From: an uncultured SAR86 cluster bacterium
Lineage (GTDB): Bacteria > Pseudomonadota > Gammaproteobacteria > Magnimaribacterales > D2472
Assembly (NCBI GenBank): GCA_902557705.1
Contig: CACEBI010000001.1
Coordinates: forward strand, 1-64,000
Length of the DNA stretch: 64,000 nt
Direction of reading: 5' to 3'
A program made the translations under genes and the position numbers. Below the pieces are notes generated by a model. The model ran no database searches and was not told the DNA's origin. It saw only the letters and a list, made by a program, of their open reading frames with translations. Below, in pieces: positions 55,204-64,000 of this stretch (positions are counted from its first letter, which is position 1; the number at the start of each line of letters is the position of its first letter).

Positions 55204-56496
55204 ATGAAGATACATATCTTAGGCATCTGTGGAACCTTTATGGGTGGCCTTGCACAAATACTCAAAGAATCTGGGCATCATGTCTCAGGTTCAGATATGC
55301 AGTTTTATCCACCAATGTCAGAGCATCTAGATGCTTTAAATATTGATTTAATAGAGGGTTATGCATTAGAACATCTTCCTGGTGCTGATTTATATGTAAT
55401 CGGTAATGCTTTATCTAGAGGAAATGAGTCCGTTGAACATATATTAAATAACCGTCTTCCATTTAAATCAGGACCAGAAATACTTGGTGAAATTCTCAGA
55501 AATAGAAAAGTATTTGCTATATCAGGAACACATGGCAAAACTACAACTTCATACATGCTTGCACATATTCTTATTTCTTCAGGTAGGGATATTGGATATT
55601 TAGTTGGCGGAGTTTCAAATGACATTGATGGCTCAGCTTCACTTGGAACTCATGAGATATTTGTTATCGAAGCTGATGAATACGACTCAGCTTTCTTTGA
55701 TAAAAGATCAAAATTTATTCATTACTCACCTGATACACTTGTTATTAATAATGTAGAGTTTGATCATGCTGATATATTTAATAACTTAGATGATATAAAA
55801 AAACAATTTCACCACCTTTTAAAAATTATTCCATCCATTGGTAATATCATATGTTTTTATGATGATAAGAATGTTGAAGATGTTCTTGATATGGGATGCT
55901 GGTCAAATATTATTAAAATTAATGATAAAAATTTAAAAATCAATTTTAGCTCTAAAGAAATCAAAATAGATGAAGACATATTTTCATTAAGCTCTTTGCC
56001 CTTAATTGGAGAGCATAATTTTAAAAATTATGTTTCAGCTATCATGGCTGCATCCATATGCGGCATATCACCAAGTGATTCTATTGAGGCATTAGAAAGT
56101 TTCAATGGTGTTCGAAGAAGACTGGAATATAAAGGAGAACATTCAGGTGTGAAAATTTATGATGATTTTGCACATCACCCAACTGCAATAACTTATGCGT
56201 CAGAAGCTATTAGAAATGAATTTAAAGACAATAAAATATTAGGAATAATTGAGCTTGGGTCAAACACTATGTCCTCTGGTTCGCATGGTAATGCTATTTT
56301 TGATTCAGTTACTGCTTTTGATGAGGTGATATGGCTGGATCACAACAAAGTTATTAAAGATGATGAATCTTTTAACTGCCATGACGAATGCCTTGCTAAA
56401 ATAAAAAGTATTATAAAAGATTATGATGTTGCTCTTTTAATGACAAATAAAGACAGTAGTAAACTTTATGAACCAATCATAAATTTCTTATCATGA
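55204..56496 (+). CDS. mpl: UDP-N-acetylmuramate:L-alanyl-gamma-D-glutamyl-meso-diaminopimelate ligase
   Basis: Re-attaches the murein tripeptide to UDP-MurNAc, recycling wall fragments. The Mur-ligase features are HILGICGTFMGGLAQIL at the start, the ATP loop GTHGKTTTS (108-116), VIEADEYDSAFFDKRSKF, NNVEFDHADIF and DDFAHHPTAI. The starting HI-GICGTFMGG and EADEYDSAFFDKRSK are diagnostic for Mpl rather than MurC. The 430-residue length is a little shorter than the E. coli enzyme. It overlaps the next gene by four bases. Confidence 0.94.
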   Translation: MKIHILGICGTFMGGLAQILKESGHHVSGSDMQFYPPMSEHLDALNIDLIEGYALEHLPGADLYVIGNALSRGNESVEHILNNRLPFKSGPEILGEILRNRKVFAISGTHGKTTTSYMLAHILISSGRDIGYLVGGVSNDIDGSASLGTHEIFVIEADEYDSAFFDKRSKFIHYSPDTLVINNVEFDHADIFNNLDDIKKQFHHLLKIIPSIGNIICFYDDKNVEDVLDMGCWSNIIKINDKNLKINFSSKEIKIDEDIFSLSSLPLIGEHNFKNYVSAIMAASICGISPSDSIEALESFNGVRRRLEYKGEHSGVKIYDDFAHHPTAITYASEAIRNEFKDNKILGIIELGSNTMSSGSHGNAIFDSVTAFDEVIWLDHNKVIKDDESFNCHDECLAKIKSIIKDYDVALLMTNKDSSKLYEPIINFLS

Positions 56497-57074
56497 AAAA
56501 TAACTTACCTATTTTCCCTCTTGGTTTGGTTGCTTTGCCCGGTAGCATTCAATCATTACAAATTTTTGAACCAAGATATCTAAAGATGATTAAGAAATGC
56601 ATGTCAGATAGTCATGGGTTTGTAATTGTATTAAAAATAAATGATGCCTCTGAATTTGGGATTTCCAAAAAAGGTACTTATGTAGAAATAGTTGATTTCA
56701 ATAATCTTCCAAATGGTCTTCTTGGTATAACTGTGAAGGCTGAAACTAAAGTTTCAATTAAAAATATATGTCAGCTTGAAGATGGATTGCACATTGCAGA
56801 TATCAAGCCTGAGATTGATCCAGAGGTTGATAACCAAGCTTTGTTAGCAGAGTATCCTGAAATAATAAATATCTTATCTCAGATAATAAAACATCCAAAA
56901 GTTAACGAACTTCCTATTAAAGTAGATTTTAATTCTGCTGATTCTGTTGCATATCATCTTGCAGGGCTTATACCTCTTACTTCAAGGCAAAAACAAAATT
57001 TACTTGAAGCATTTGACGCCACTCAAAGACTTACAATCTTATCAAAGTACATTGAAAAAATTTCTAGTCTTTAG
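56493..57074 (+). CDS. Lon substrate-binding (LON N-terminal) domain protein
   Basis: 193 residues with the LON N-terminal domain only: LPIFPLGLVALPGSIQSLQIFEPRYLKMIKKC at the start and helical C-terminal part ending HLAGLIPLTSRQKQNLLEAFDATQRL. There is no ATPase or protease domain. Such stand-alone proteins are common in proteobacteria; they probably bind unfolded or specific proteins, but their role is unproven. It is coupled to mpl by a four-base overlap and converges on the PGPGW gene with four bases of overlap. Confidence 0.85.
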   Translation: MKNNLPIFPLGLVALPGSIQSLQIFEPRYLKMIKKCMSDSHGFVIVLKINDASEFGISKKGTYVEIVDFNNLPNGLLGITVKAETKVSIKNICQLEDGLHIADIKPEIDPEVDNQALLAEYPEIINILSQIIKHPKVNELPIKVDFNSADSVAYHLAGLIPLTSRQKQNLLEAFDATQRLTILSKYIEKISSL

Positions 57075-57499
57075 ATAACTCTTATTGGTGGTTTGTTTGA
57101 CTTGTTTCTTAGCCAGTTTATAGATTTTAAAATTGTAGGAATAGCAATAAGTTTTTTCTCAATAGAATATTTGCCAGGATAATTGCTCATCATCAAGCCT
57201 ATTATAATTGTAAACAAGCCTTGACCAGGAAGGACAAGCATCATTATGCCTCCCAAAATAAGTGAGTACCCGATAAGATTTTTTAAAATTAATACTATGT
57301 ACCAAATAAGGATATTATTTGTTTTAATTTTTGAATCTTTTTTATTTATAAAATAATCTTCAGGGATTAATGAAACAAGCCACTTTAGACTTAATAAACT
57401 AATCAAGAAAACGAACAAGGAAATAGATCCAAACCAGAGAATCAAGTTTTTATAAACATTAAAAATTTCTATCAATGAATTAAATGATGTTAATTCCAA
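57071..57499 (-). CDS. PGPGW-type small membrane protein
   Basis: 142 residues. Hydrophobic segments lie at about 20-40 and 68-105. The second contains the family core SLILGGIMMLVLPGQGLFTIIIGLMMS, where LPGQGL stands for the usual PGPGW. The family has no known function. An N-terminal helical region and a basic tail (LRNKSNKPPIRV) complete it. The variant motif weakens the family call a little. Confidence 0.7.
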   Translation of the reverse strand: MELTSFNSLIEIFNVYKNLILWFGSISLFVFLISLLSLKWLVSLIPEDYFINKKDSKIKTNNILIWYIVLILKNLIGYSLILGGIMMLVLPGQGLFTIIIGLMMSNYPGKYSIEKKLIAIPTILKSINWLRNKSNKPPIRVI

Positions 57500-57591
57500 A
57501 ATTTGTCACCTTTTTTATAAATAATGATTTAGTATAACTCTGAATGTAAGTTAATTTTTAGTTATTAAAAACTATTGAAATATATATAACC

Positions 57592-57939
57592 TTGTCTGAG
57601 AAAAAACTTCAAAATATTTGCCAAAAAAGTCTAGAAGATAATAAAGCTGAAAATATTTTATCACTTGATATTGAGGGCATCTCGTCTTTTGCAGACGTAA
57701 TAATTATAGCCACAGCTAATTCAAATAGACATGCAAAATCTCTTGCAGACAAACTTGTTGAATCAATTAAAGCAGACAATAAAAATATTTTAAATGTTGA
57801 GGGCAAGGTAGAGTCGGGTTGGATTTTAGTTGATTGTGGTGGTGTTGTTGTCAACATTATGAAAGAAGATATAAGAGAGTTTTATGATCTAGAAGGTCTA
57901 TGGGGGGAAAACACCCTGTTAAATTCTTCTAATCAATGA
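57592..57939 (+). CDS. rsfS: Ribosome silencing factor RsfS
   Basis: Binds uL14 and blocks joining of ribosomal subunits when nutrients run low. The 115 residues contain DIEGISSFADVIIIATANSNRHAKSLADKL, GWILVDCGGVVVNIM and REFYDLEGLW, the classic Iojap/RsfS signature. No ATG fits; the start is TTG at 57592. The holA-nadD genes that usually precede it are absent, so the operon begins here. It overlaps rlmH by four bases. Confidence 0.95.
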   Translation: MSEKKLQNICQKSLEDNKAENILSLDIEGISSFADVIIIATANSNRHAKSLADKLVESIKADNKNILNVEGKVESGWILVDCGGVVVNIMKEDIREFYDLEGLWGENTLLNSSNQ

Positions 57940-58400
57940 ACCTATCTATTATTTCGGTAGGCAACAAGCCTAACAAATGGGAATTAGAGGGTATAGATCA
58001 TTATCTTAAGCAGCTAAATAATTATATAAAAATTGATTTCATAAATATAAAAGGTCAACAAAACCCAAAAAGATCAACAGAAGAAGTAATAAAGTTAGAA
58101 GCAGATTTAATTTCAAAAAAAATCCCCAGTGACAGCTATCTTATTACATGTGATATGGCTGGTGATAGACTCAGCAGTATTGAGTTCAGTAAAATATTTG
58201 AAAATTTAATGAATGAGAATACAAAAGTTTGCTTTATAATCGGAGGGTCGTTTGGGCTATCTGAAGATCTTAAACTGATCTCAAATAAAGTGATTTCGGC
58301 ATCAAATTTTACATTTCCTCATCGGCTTTTTAGAATAATTTTGGTTGAACAAATATATAGAGCAATTTCGATAATAAGCAATGCACCTTATCACAAATGA
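57936..58400 (+). CDS. rlmH: 23S rRNA (pseudouridine-1915) N3-methyltransferase
   Basis: SPOUT-fold methylase that modifies helix 69 of 23S rRNA. The 154 residues include FIIGGSFGLSEDL, the knot-forming S-adenosylmethionine site, and the C-terminal FPHRLFRIILVEQIYRAISI. The middle of the operon rsfS-rlmH-mrdA is the standard place for it. Confidence 0.95.
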   Translation: MNLSIISVGNKPNKWELEGIDHYLKQLNNYIKIDFINIKGQQNPKRSTEEVIKLEADLISKKIPSDSYLITCDMAGDRLSSIEFSKIFENLMNENTKVCFIIGGSFGLSEDLKLISNKVISASNFTFPHRLFRIILVEQIYRAISIISNAPYHK

Positions 58401-60235
58401 TTGATTTAGATGAAAGATATTTTGAAAAGAAGAGTTTTTCTCATAGGCTAGTAATAGTTTATGTCTTTTTTGGGTTTGCATTCTCATTTTTTTTATACCA
58501 AACCTACTCTCTTCAAGTATCTGAATACAGAGACTATGAGACTGCAGCAATTGCAAATAAAACAAAAGAGGTATTGGTTCAACCAGTAAGAGGAATAATT
58601 TATGATAGATCTGGGAAGATTATTGTAAATAATGTTCCGACTTATGATCTCATAGTTAAAGCATCACTAATAAAGAGTATAGATTCGTTTTTATCTGATT
58701 TATCCCCAATTATCGAACTAGATACCAATGAATTGGATTATGTTAAAGAAAACTTTGATCTTAAAGCTAGTTATAACAGAGAGTTAATTATAAAAAAAAA
58801 CCTTTCCACAGAGGAAATCGCTAAATTTGAGGTAAGAAGTTATAAATTTCCTCATGCATTTATTGATGTTAGATATAGTCGTTATAATAATTATCCTAAA
58901 TTATTTTCACATGCTATAGGTTATGTAGGAGGTGTTAATAATGATGAGTTAAACTCAATACTCGATAGTCAAGCGCTGCCTCAAATAGACACAATTTTTA
59001 AATATTCAAACGGATTTCAGATAGGTAAAACAGGACTGGAAAGCACCTATGATCACATACTAAGAGGCAAATTTGGTAAGAAGATTTATGAAGTTGATGC
59101 TAGAGGTAGATTTGTCGAGGAAAGACAGTTCATTAAACCTACCAACGGTGAAGATCTTTATACAACATTAGACATTGAAGCTCAAAAAGTTGCGTATGAC
59201 CAGATGGACAATAGACGAGGAGCTGTTGTTGCAATTGAAATAGATAGCGGGTCAATAGTTAGTTATGTTAGTACACCTAGTTTTTCAACTAATGCAATTT
59301 CGAATGGAATTTCTTCAAAGGCATTTAATACCCTAATACAGGATAATAACAAACCTTTCTTTGATAGAGCATCTCAGGGGAGATATTCTCCTGCGTCAAC
59401 AATCAAGCCTGCTATTGCTCTTTTTGGGATAGAAAATAATATTATTGATTGGGATTTTTCTATGGAAGATCCTGGATATTTTATTTTACCTGAAGACCAA
59501 AGAGTTTATAGAGGGTGGAGAAAAGGAGGACATGGAAACGTTAATTTGAACAAGGCAATGATTGTTAGTTCAAATACTTTCTTTTTCTCATTAGCTTATA
59601 AGTCAGATATTAACGAATTAATTGAACACTTATCTAACTTTGGCTTTGGGGCTAAAGTTTGTGTAGATTGTTTTAATCCTGATAAAGCTTTACTGCCGAC
59701 TCCAGAATGGAAAATGAACAATCTCAATTTCGGATGGTTTAAAGGAGACACTGTTAATATGGGGGTGGGGCAAGGCTATCTTAGCGCAACCCCATTACAA
59801 TTAGCATATTACTCAACAGTATTAGCGAACAAGGGCACTTCAAAAGAGCTATCGTTCACTTATGACAATCAAGATATAAAAAATTTAAATATACAATTAG
59901 ATAATATTAGTAATATTGATTGGAAAAGACTCCATCAAAGTATGATAGGAGTTATAGAGAGTCCAATTGGAACAGCAAAAAGTCTGCAAGAATTAAAGAC
60001 ATATATAGTTGCTGCAAAATCGGGAACTGTAGAGTTGGTTAGCACAGACACGAAAGAAGATTACAAAATTATAAGAGAGAATGAAGGGAATAGGGATCAT
60101 GCAATTATCATTGCTTTTGGACCTATGCCCAACCCAAAATATGCTGTGAGTGTAGTTATAGAAAATGGTGAAAGTGGAGGTTCTGTGGCTGGGCCAGTTG
60201 CAATAGCAGTTCTTAATAGTTTAATAGATAAATGA
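58397..60235 (+). CDS. mrdA: Penicillin-binding protein 2 (transpeptidase)
   Basis: Class B PBP that cross-links wall during elongation with RodA. The 612 residues contain one N-terminal anchor (about 17-38), a dimerisation part (PVRGIIYDRSGKIIVNNVPTYDL), and the transpeptidase with SxxK at 334-337 (SPASTIKP), SxN in IVSSNTFFF and KSGT in AAKSGTVEL. Length and neighbours identify it as PBP2, not PBP3. It overlaps rodA by four bases. Confidence 0.96.
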   Translation: MIDLDERYFEKKSFSHRLVIVYVFFGFAFSFFLYQTYSLQVSEYRDYETAAIANKTKEVLVQPVRGIIYDRSGKIIVNNVPTYDLIVKASLIKSIDSFLSDLSPIIELDTNELDYVKENFDLKASYNRELIIKKNLSTEEIAKFEVRSYKFPHAFIDVRYSRYNNYPKLFSHAIGYVGGVNNDELNSILDSQALPQIDTIFKYSNGFQIGKTGLESTYDHILRGKFGKKIYEVDARGRFVEERQFIKPTNGEDLYTTLDIEAQKVAYDQMDNRRGAVVAIEIDSGSIVSYVSTPSFSTNAISNGISSKAFNTLIQDNNKPFFDRASQGRYSPASTIKPAIALFGIENNIIDWDFSMEDPGYFILPEDQRVYRGWRKGGHGNVNLNKAMIVSSNTFFFSLAYKSDINELIEHLSNFGFGAKVCVDCFNPDKALLPTPEWKMNNLNFGWFKGDTVNMGVGQGYLSATPLQLAYYSTVLANKGTSKELSFTYDNQDIKNLNIQLDNISNIDWKRLHQSMIGVIESPIGTAKSLQELKTYIVAAKSGTVELVSTDTKEDYKIIRENEGNRDHAIIIAFGPMPNPKYAVSVVIENGESGGSVAGPVAIAVLNSLIDK

Positions 60236-61332
60236 AAAAAAAATTAACTTTTAAAAATTTCTCAATATATTTTGATCAATATTTATTTATTTCTATTAGT
60301 TTATTGTCTGTAATGGGCTTATTTTTTTTATATAGCGCATCCCAAGGAGATCTTAGCGCAGTAATTAAGCAATCAATATTTGTAGGATTCGGATTGTTTT
60401 TAATGTTTATCTTAAGCCAACCAGACCCAGATTTTTATAAGATATTTTCTAGTCTATTCATTGTATTAGCTATAGTGTTGATGTTTGCTACCATGATTTT
60501 TGGAAGAGAGATCAATGGAGCAAAAAGATGGCTAAATTTTGGTTTTTTTACCTTACAAACCTCAGAAATAATAAAAATTGCATTACCAATCTTTTTAGCT
60601 TCTTATTTATATAACAAACCTTTACCAATTAGCTTAAAACATACTTTTATTACGCTAGCTTTAATTTTCTTTATTTTTTATTTAGTTTATTCACAGCCTG
60701 ACCTTGGAACAGGCCTTGTTGTATTCATGGCTGGAATTTATATATTATTTTTGGCAGGGTTAGGCTGGAAATTTATTTTTACATCTTTTGGGTTAATAGT
60801 TCTTTCATTACCTTTTCTATGGAACAATTTTTTAGAACCCTTCCAGAGACAAAGAATTTTAACTTTTATAGATCCCTCTAGTGATCCTTTTGGAAGTAGT
60901 TGGAATATTACACAATCGAAAATTGCTATTGGTTCTGGAGGTATGAGTGGAAAAGGTTTTCAAGAAGGGTCACAGGCAAATTTAAATTTCTTACCTGAAG
61001 CTGAAACAGATTTTATTTTCGCCGTGATTGCTGAAGAGTTTGGATTTCTTGGTATTTGTATCTTACTGTCCTTTTTCTTTTTTATATTATTGAGATGCAT
61101 TTATTTAGCTGTTAATGCTAGAGATAGATTTTGTAGATTAACAATTGGAGGCCTCAGTTTAGTTTTTGCATCTACATTATTTATTAATTTAGGTATGGTC
61201 GTAGGCATAATACCTGTTGTTGGAATGCCTATGCCATTTATCAGCAAAGGAGGCTCATCTTTGTTATCATTCTATATAGCTTTCGGGATCATAATATCCA
61301 TGGCAACACATAAGAAATTAATGCAAAAATGA
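60232..61332 (+). CDS. rodA: Peptidoglycan glycosyltransferase RodA
   Basis: SEDS-family polymerase that extends glycan strands in cell elongation. The 366 residues have about ten helices. Conserved pieces include INGAKRWLNFGFFTLQTSEIIKIALP, VYSQPDLGTGLVV with the catalytic-type aspartate, NFLPEAETDFIFAVIAEEFGF and PVVGMPMPFISKGGSS. It overlaps mrdA upstream and mltB downstream by four bases each. Confidence 0.96.
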   Translation: MKKKLTFKNFSIYFDQYLFISISLLSVMGLFFLYSASQGDLSAVIKQSIFVGFGLFLMFILSQPDPDFYKIFSSLFIVLAIVLMFATMIFGREINGAKRWLNFGFFTLQTSEIIKIALPIFLASYLYNKPLPISLKHTFITLALIFFIFYLVYSQPDLGTGLVVFMAGIYILFLAGLGWKFIFTSFGLIVLSLPFLWNNFLEPFQRQRILTFIDPSSDPFGSSWNITQSKIAIGSGGMSGKGFQEGSQANLNFLPEAETDFIFAVIAEEFGFLGICILLSFFFFILLRCIYLAVNARDRFCRLTIGGLSLVFASTLFINLGMVVGIIPVVGMPMPFISKGGSSLLSFYIAFGIIISMATHKKLMQK

Positions 61333-62216
61333 AAAAATATATTTTTATGTCTGTAATAATCTCACTCTCTATTCAGGGTGATTATTTACAGCATTCCAAG
61401 TCCCAGGCTTTAATAGATGAGCTTGTTACAGAGCATGGATTTGAAAAATCATTTGTGGAAGATGTTTTATCAAGCGCTGTAAGACAACAAAAAATAATTG
61501 ATTCAATTTCAAAACCTGCTGAATTTACTTGGACATGGGATAGATATAAAAAATTGTTTATAGAAGATAAAAGAATTGCTAATGGAAAACTATTCATTAA
61601 AAATAACCTTCAAACACTTGAAAGAGCAGAAAAAGAATTTGGAGTACCCAAGGAGGTAATAACTTCAATTCTAGGTGTTGAAACAAGGTATGGAAAAATT
61701 CAAGGCAGTTATAGGGTCATTGATAGTTTGCTAACACTTGGTTTTGATTATCCAAGGAGAGCAAAATTTTTTAGAAAAGAGCTCGTTGACTTTTTTTTAC
61801 TAACTAGAGAAAACGAGCTAAATATAAATGAAATAAAGGGCTCATATGCAGGTGCAATGGGTTATGGACAATTTATTTCTTCAAGTTATAGAGCATATGC
61901 AATTGATTATGATGGAGATGGATATGCAGATTTATTTAGTTCGGTTGATGATGCAATAGGAAGTATAGCCAACTACTTGTATATTCATGGCTGGAAAAAA
62001 GAAGGACAAATCATTTATGATGCGTATCCAAATAATGTGAGGAAAGTTTTTAAACCAAATAAAAACCTTTCGAAATTTATACCATTAAGCTTTAATGAGG
62101 ATGGAAAAGATTTATATTTCATTGGGGATGATAACTTTATTGCAATAACCAAATATAATATTAGTCACTTTTACGCTATGGCAATTTATTATTTATCAGA
62201 AGAGTTAACAAAATGA
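61329..62216 (+). CDS. mltB: Lytic murein transglycosylase B
   Basis: Cleaves glycan strands to anhydro-muropeptides, the substrates later handled by AnmK and Mpl. The 295 residues carry catalytic Glu118 in ILGVETRYGKIQGSYRV, the DYPRRAKFFRKELVDF stretch, SYAGAMGYGQFISSSYR and the C-terminal IANYLYIHGWKKEG. The signal peptide (about 1-17) contains no lipobox cysteine, so the protein is probably soluble in the periplasm, unlike E. coli MltB. It is in the elongation operon. Confidence 0.93.
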   Translation: MKKYIFMSVIISLSIQGDYLQHSKSQALIDELVTEHGFEKSFVEDVLSSAVRQQKIIDSISKPAEFTWTWDRYKKLFIEDKRIANGKLFIKNNLQTLERAEKEFGVPKEVITSILGVETRYGKIQGSYRVIDSLLTLGFDYPRRAKFFRKELVDFFLLTRENELNINEIKGSYAGAMGYGQFISSSYRAYAIDYDGDGYADLFSSVDDAIGSIANYLYIHGWKKEGQIIYDAYPNNVRKVFKPNKNLSKFIPLSFNEDGKDLYFIGDDNFIAITKYNISHFYAMAIYYLSEELTK

Positions 62217-63370
62217 AAAAAATATTAATAATACCTTTATTGACATCACTATTTTCTTATGGTCAAAGTTTTGTACCTGATGCACCAGACCTCGACGTAA
62301 AAAGCTATATTTTAATTGAGCCTAACACGAATACAGTAATCGCAGAATTTAATTCGAACTCTGAAATAGAGCCTGCCAGTATGACTAAAATTATGACGGC
62401 ATATGTTACTGCCGATCAGATTGCAAATGATTCAATTTCTCTAGAAGATGAAGTTCTAATAAGTGAAAAAGCTTGGAGGATGGAGGGTTCGAGAATGTTT
62501 ATTGAGGCTGGAAAAAAAGTCAGTGTATCTGACTTGCTCAAGGGGATAATAATTCAGTCTGGGAATGATGCATCTGTAGCTATATCGGAATACGTCAGTG
62601 GGTCAGAAAAAGGTTTTGTCGAACTTATGAATAAATATGCAAGATCATTAAATATGAACAATACTATTTTTCAAAATTCAACGGGTCTTCCTGATGAGAA
62701 TCATTTTTCAACTGCACAAGACTTAGCAATCTTGACATCTAACTTAATAACAAAGTTTCCAGATATATATTCTTTCTATAAAGAAAAGCAGTTCACTTTT
62801 AACGACATCAAACAACTTAACAGAAATAAGCTCTTATGGAGAGATGAATCTTCCGACGGAGTTAAAACAGGTCATACGCAAGCAGCGGGTTATTGTTTAG
62901 TTGGTTCTGCTAAAAGGGGCGATATGCGTTTAATTACAGTGGTTGCAGGTAGTGATTCAGATAATAATAGATTTTTAGCAAGTCAGAGGTTGCTTGAATA
63001 TGGCTTTAGATATTATGAGACACAAAAAGTCATAAATGCTAACCAAGAATACAAAAAAATAAATATTTGGGGTGGTGTTGAGAAGACGCTTGCTTTAGGT
63101 GTGCAGGAAGATATTTCCATAACGCTTCCGCGAACAAACTTTAAAGATCTAACTGTCAATTTTAAATATAGTAATAATATTGAAGCACCCATTAAAATTG
63201 GTCAAAAAATTGGTACCTTAGAAATTGTAAGCAAGGATGATGTAGTTCTTTCAACTAGTCTAGTTGCATTGGAAGATATAAAGTCTAAGGGTTTCTTTGG
63301 AAGACTTTGGTCAAAATTTATATTGTGGATATTAAGTCTTTTTGGAATGACGGAGAATGCATCAGATTAA
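62213..63370 (+). CDS. dacA: D-alanyl-D-alanine carboxypeptidase (PBP5/6-type)
   Basis: Trims the terminal D-alanine of muropeptides. The 385 residues start with a signal peptide (1-17) and show the triad of motifs: SMTK (56-59), SGN (116-118) and KTG (218-220). The C-terminal beta domain (about 285-350) and an amphipathic/hydrophobic tail (about 363-378, WSKFILWILSLFGM) anchor it to the membrane. Its end overlaps the dat start by 14 bases. Confidence 0.95.
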   Translation: MKKILIIPLLTSLFSYGQSFVPDAPDLDVKSYILIEPNTNTVIAEFNSNSEIEPASMTKIMTAYVTADQIANDSISLEDEVLISEKAWRMEGSRMFIEAGKKVSVSDLLKGIIIQSGNDASVAISEYVSGSEKGFVELMNKYARSLNMNNTIFQNSTGLPDENHFSTAQDLAILTSNLITKFPDIYSFYKEKQFTFNDIKQLNRNKLLWRDESSDGVKTGHTQAAGYCLVGSAKRGDMRLITVVAGSDSDNNRFLASQRLLEYGFRYYETQKVINANQEYKKINIWGGVEKTLALGVQEDISITLPRTNFKDLTVNFKYSNNIEAPIKIGQKIGTLEIVSKDDVVLSTSLVALEDIKSKGFFGRLWSKFILWILSLFGMTENASD

Positions 63371-64000
63371 AGCTGTATTCAATGGTAATTTTGATTACAT
63401 AGAAAATATAAAAGTTTCTCCTTTCTCAAGGGCGTATACATTCTCAGACAGTGTTTACGAGGTTATACCTTTCTATAACAAGAAATCTATTTCATTAGAA
63501 AGTCACATTGAAAGGCTTCAAAGAAGTGTAGATGCTCTTTCAATCAACTTAGATTTAAAAATAGTTACAACTGAAATCAATCAGCTGTTATCTTCGTCGA
63601 GTTTTGATAATGGCTATATTTATTATCAAGTCACCAGAGGTGAAGATTTAATCAGATCACATATGCACTCTGACCAAATGAAAACAGAAACTTTTGGTTA
63701 TATAACTCCTTGTTCATTTGAAACTAAAAGATTAAATGTAATGATTTGTGAAGATATAAGATGGGGAAGATGCGATATAAAATCAACTTCATTATTAGCC
63801 AATGTTTTGAATATGAATAATGCTAAATTACATGATTGTGATGAAGTCATTATGCATAAACACGGAATCTTAACTGAGGCTGGAGCTTCTAATTTGTTCT
63901 TTATTAAAGACAATAATGTTTGCACACCAGCGCTATCTAACAATATTTTGCCAGGTATTACTAGATCGATTTTAATTGATGCTTTGTCTGATAAAGGTAT
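63357..64000 (+). CDS. dat: D-amino-acid transaminase (class IV aminotransferase), cut by right edge
   Basis: PLP class IV transaminase, probably making D-glutamate/D-alanine for the cell wall. It is open from ATG 63357 to the window edge. Visible features are SPFSRAYTFSDSVYEVIPFY, SHIERLQRSVDAL, the Schiff-base lysine in RCDIKSTSLLANVLNMNNA and LTEAGASNLFFI. Branched-chain aminotransferases share these pieces; the operon position after dacA (dacA-dat-lipB order) favours Dat. The in-frame stop nine bases before the ATG fixes the start, which overlaps dacA by 14 bases. Confidence 0.88.
   Translation, partial: MHQIKAVFNGNFDYIENIKVSPFSRAYTFSDSVYEVIPFYNKKSISLESHIERLQRSVDALSINLDLKIVTTEINQLLSSSSFDNGYIYYQVTRGEDLIRSHMHSDQMKTETFGYITPCSFETKRLNVMICEDIRWGRCDIKSTSLLANVLNMNNAKLHDCDEVIMHKHGILTEAGASNLFFIKDNNVCTPALSNNILPGITRSILIDALSDKG

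Overview
The window is a compact, AT-rich bacterial chromosome segment, most likely from a surface-ocean gammaproteobacterium of the SAR86 type. The case rests on a green-tuned proteorhodopsin (44380-45126) that reads almost residue for residue like the SAR86 BAC protein I remember, on gammaproteobacterial gene sets (pcnB-dksA, flavodoxin-type hemG, erpA, rsfS-rlmH-mrdA-rodA-mltB-dacA-dat), on very short or negative intergenic distances, and on TonB-dependent receptors, a sulfatase and exopeptidases suited to dissolved organic matter. No rRNA operon, insertion sequence, prophage, CRISPR array or origin is visible. No stretch longer than about 190 bases lacks a gene or RNA.

Layout. 1-4518: pcnB (cut by the left edge), dksA with a lysine-rich N-terminal extension, a PfkB sugar/nucleoside kinase, hemL and hemG. 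4622-10887: a small secreted protein with erpA, then the overlapping unit putA-M23 peptidase-anmK. 10966-18508: tyrS with an FKBP lipoprotein, a prolyl oligopeptidase lipoprotein, a YciC-like membrane protein, a lone tRNA-Ile(GAT), a YugP-type metallopeptidase and an S46 dipeptidyl peptidase. 18589-20931: a GFA-type protein, an unrecognised membrane protein and an MHS-family transporter. 20965-24539: a TPP riboswitch followed by a TonB-dependent receptor, a PnuC/PnuT-type permease and a thiamine-kinase-like protein, which together form a thiamine import-and-trap operon. 24634-26987: a tiny membrane protein coupled to a fatty-acid desaturase, then an NAD-dependent formate dehydrogenase.

26991-40960 is the accessory heart of the window. 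A ten-gene minus-strand unit runs from a haloalkane dehalogenase through three glutathione S-transferases (two a recent tandem duplicate), DUF1330, DUF2855, a sulfatase, a long GST-like protein and an SDR to a nitronate-monooxygenase-like flavoprotein. It is read divergently from a LysR regulator, which is followed by a large TonB-dependent receptor and an acyl-CoA dehydrogenase. I read this as a regulated uptake-and-degradation system for a halogenated and/or sulfated organic compound. The substrate is unknown.

41084-64000 is mostly core genome: a DUF4212/sodium:solute symporter pair with an SDR, a secreted orphan, proteorhodopsin with a good promoter and terminator, coaD, mutM, a TolC-like protein, parE-parC, argD, DUF2244, a PPi-type phosphofructokinase, mpl, a Lon-substrate-domain protein, a PGPGW membrane protein, and the cell-elongation cluster rsfS-rlmH-mrdA-rodA-mltB-dacA-dat (last gene cut by the right edge). 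A 21-bp palindrome between the TolC gene and parE is a strong unassigned operator candidate.
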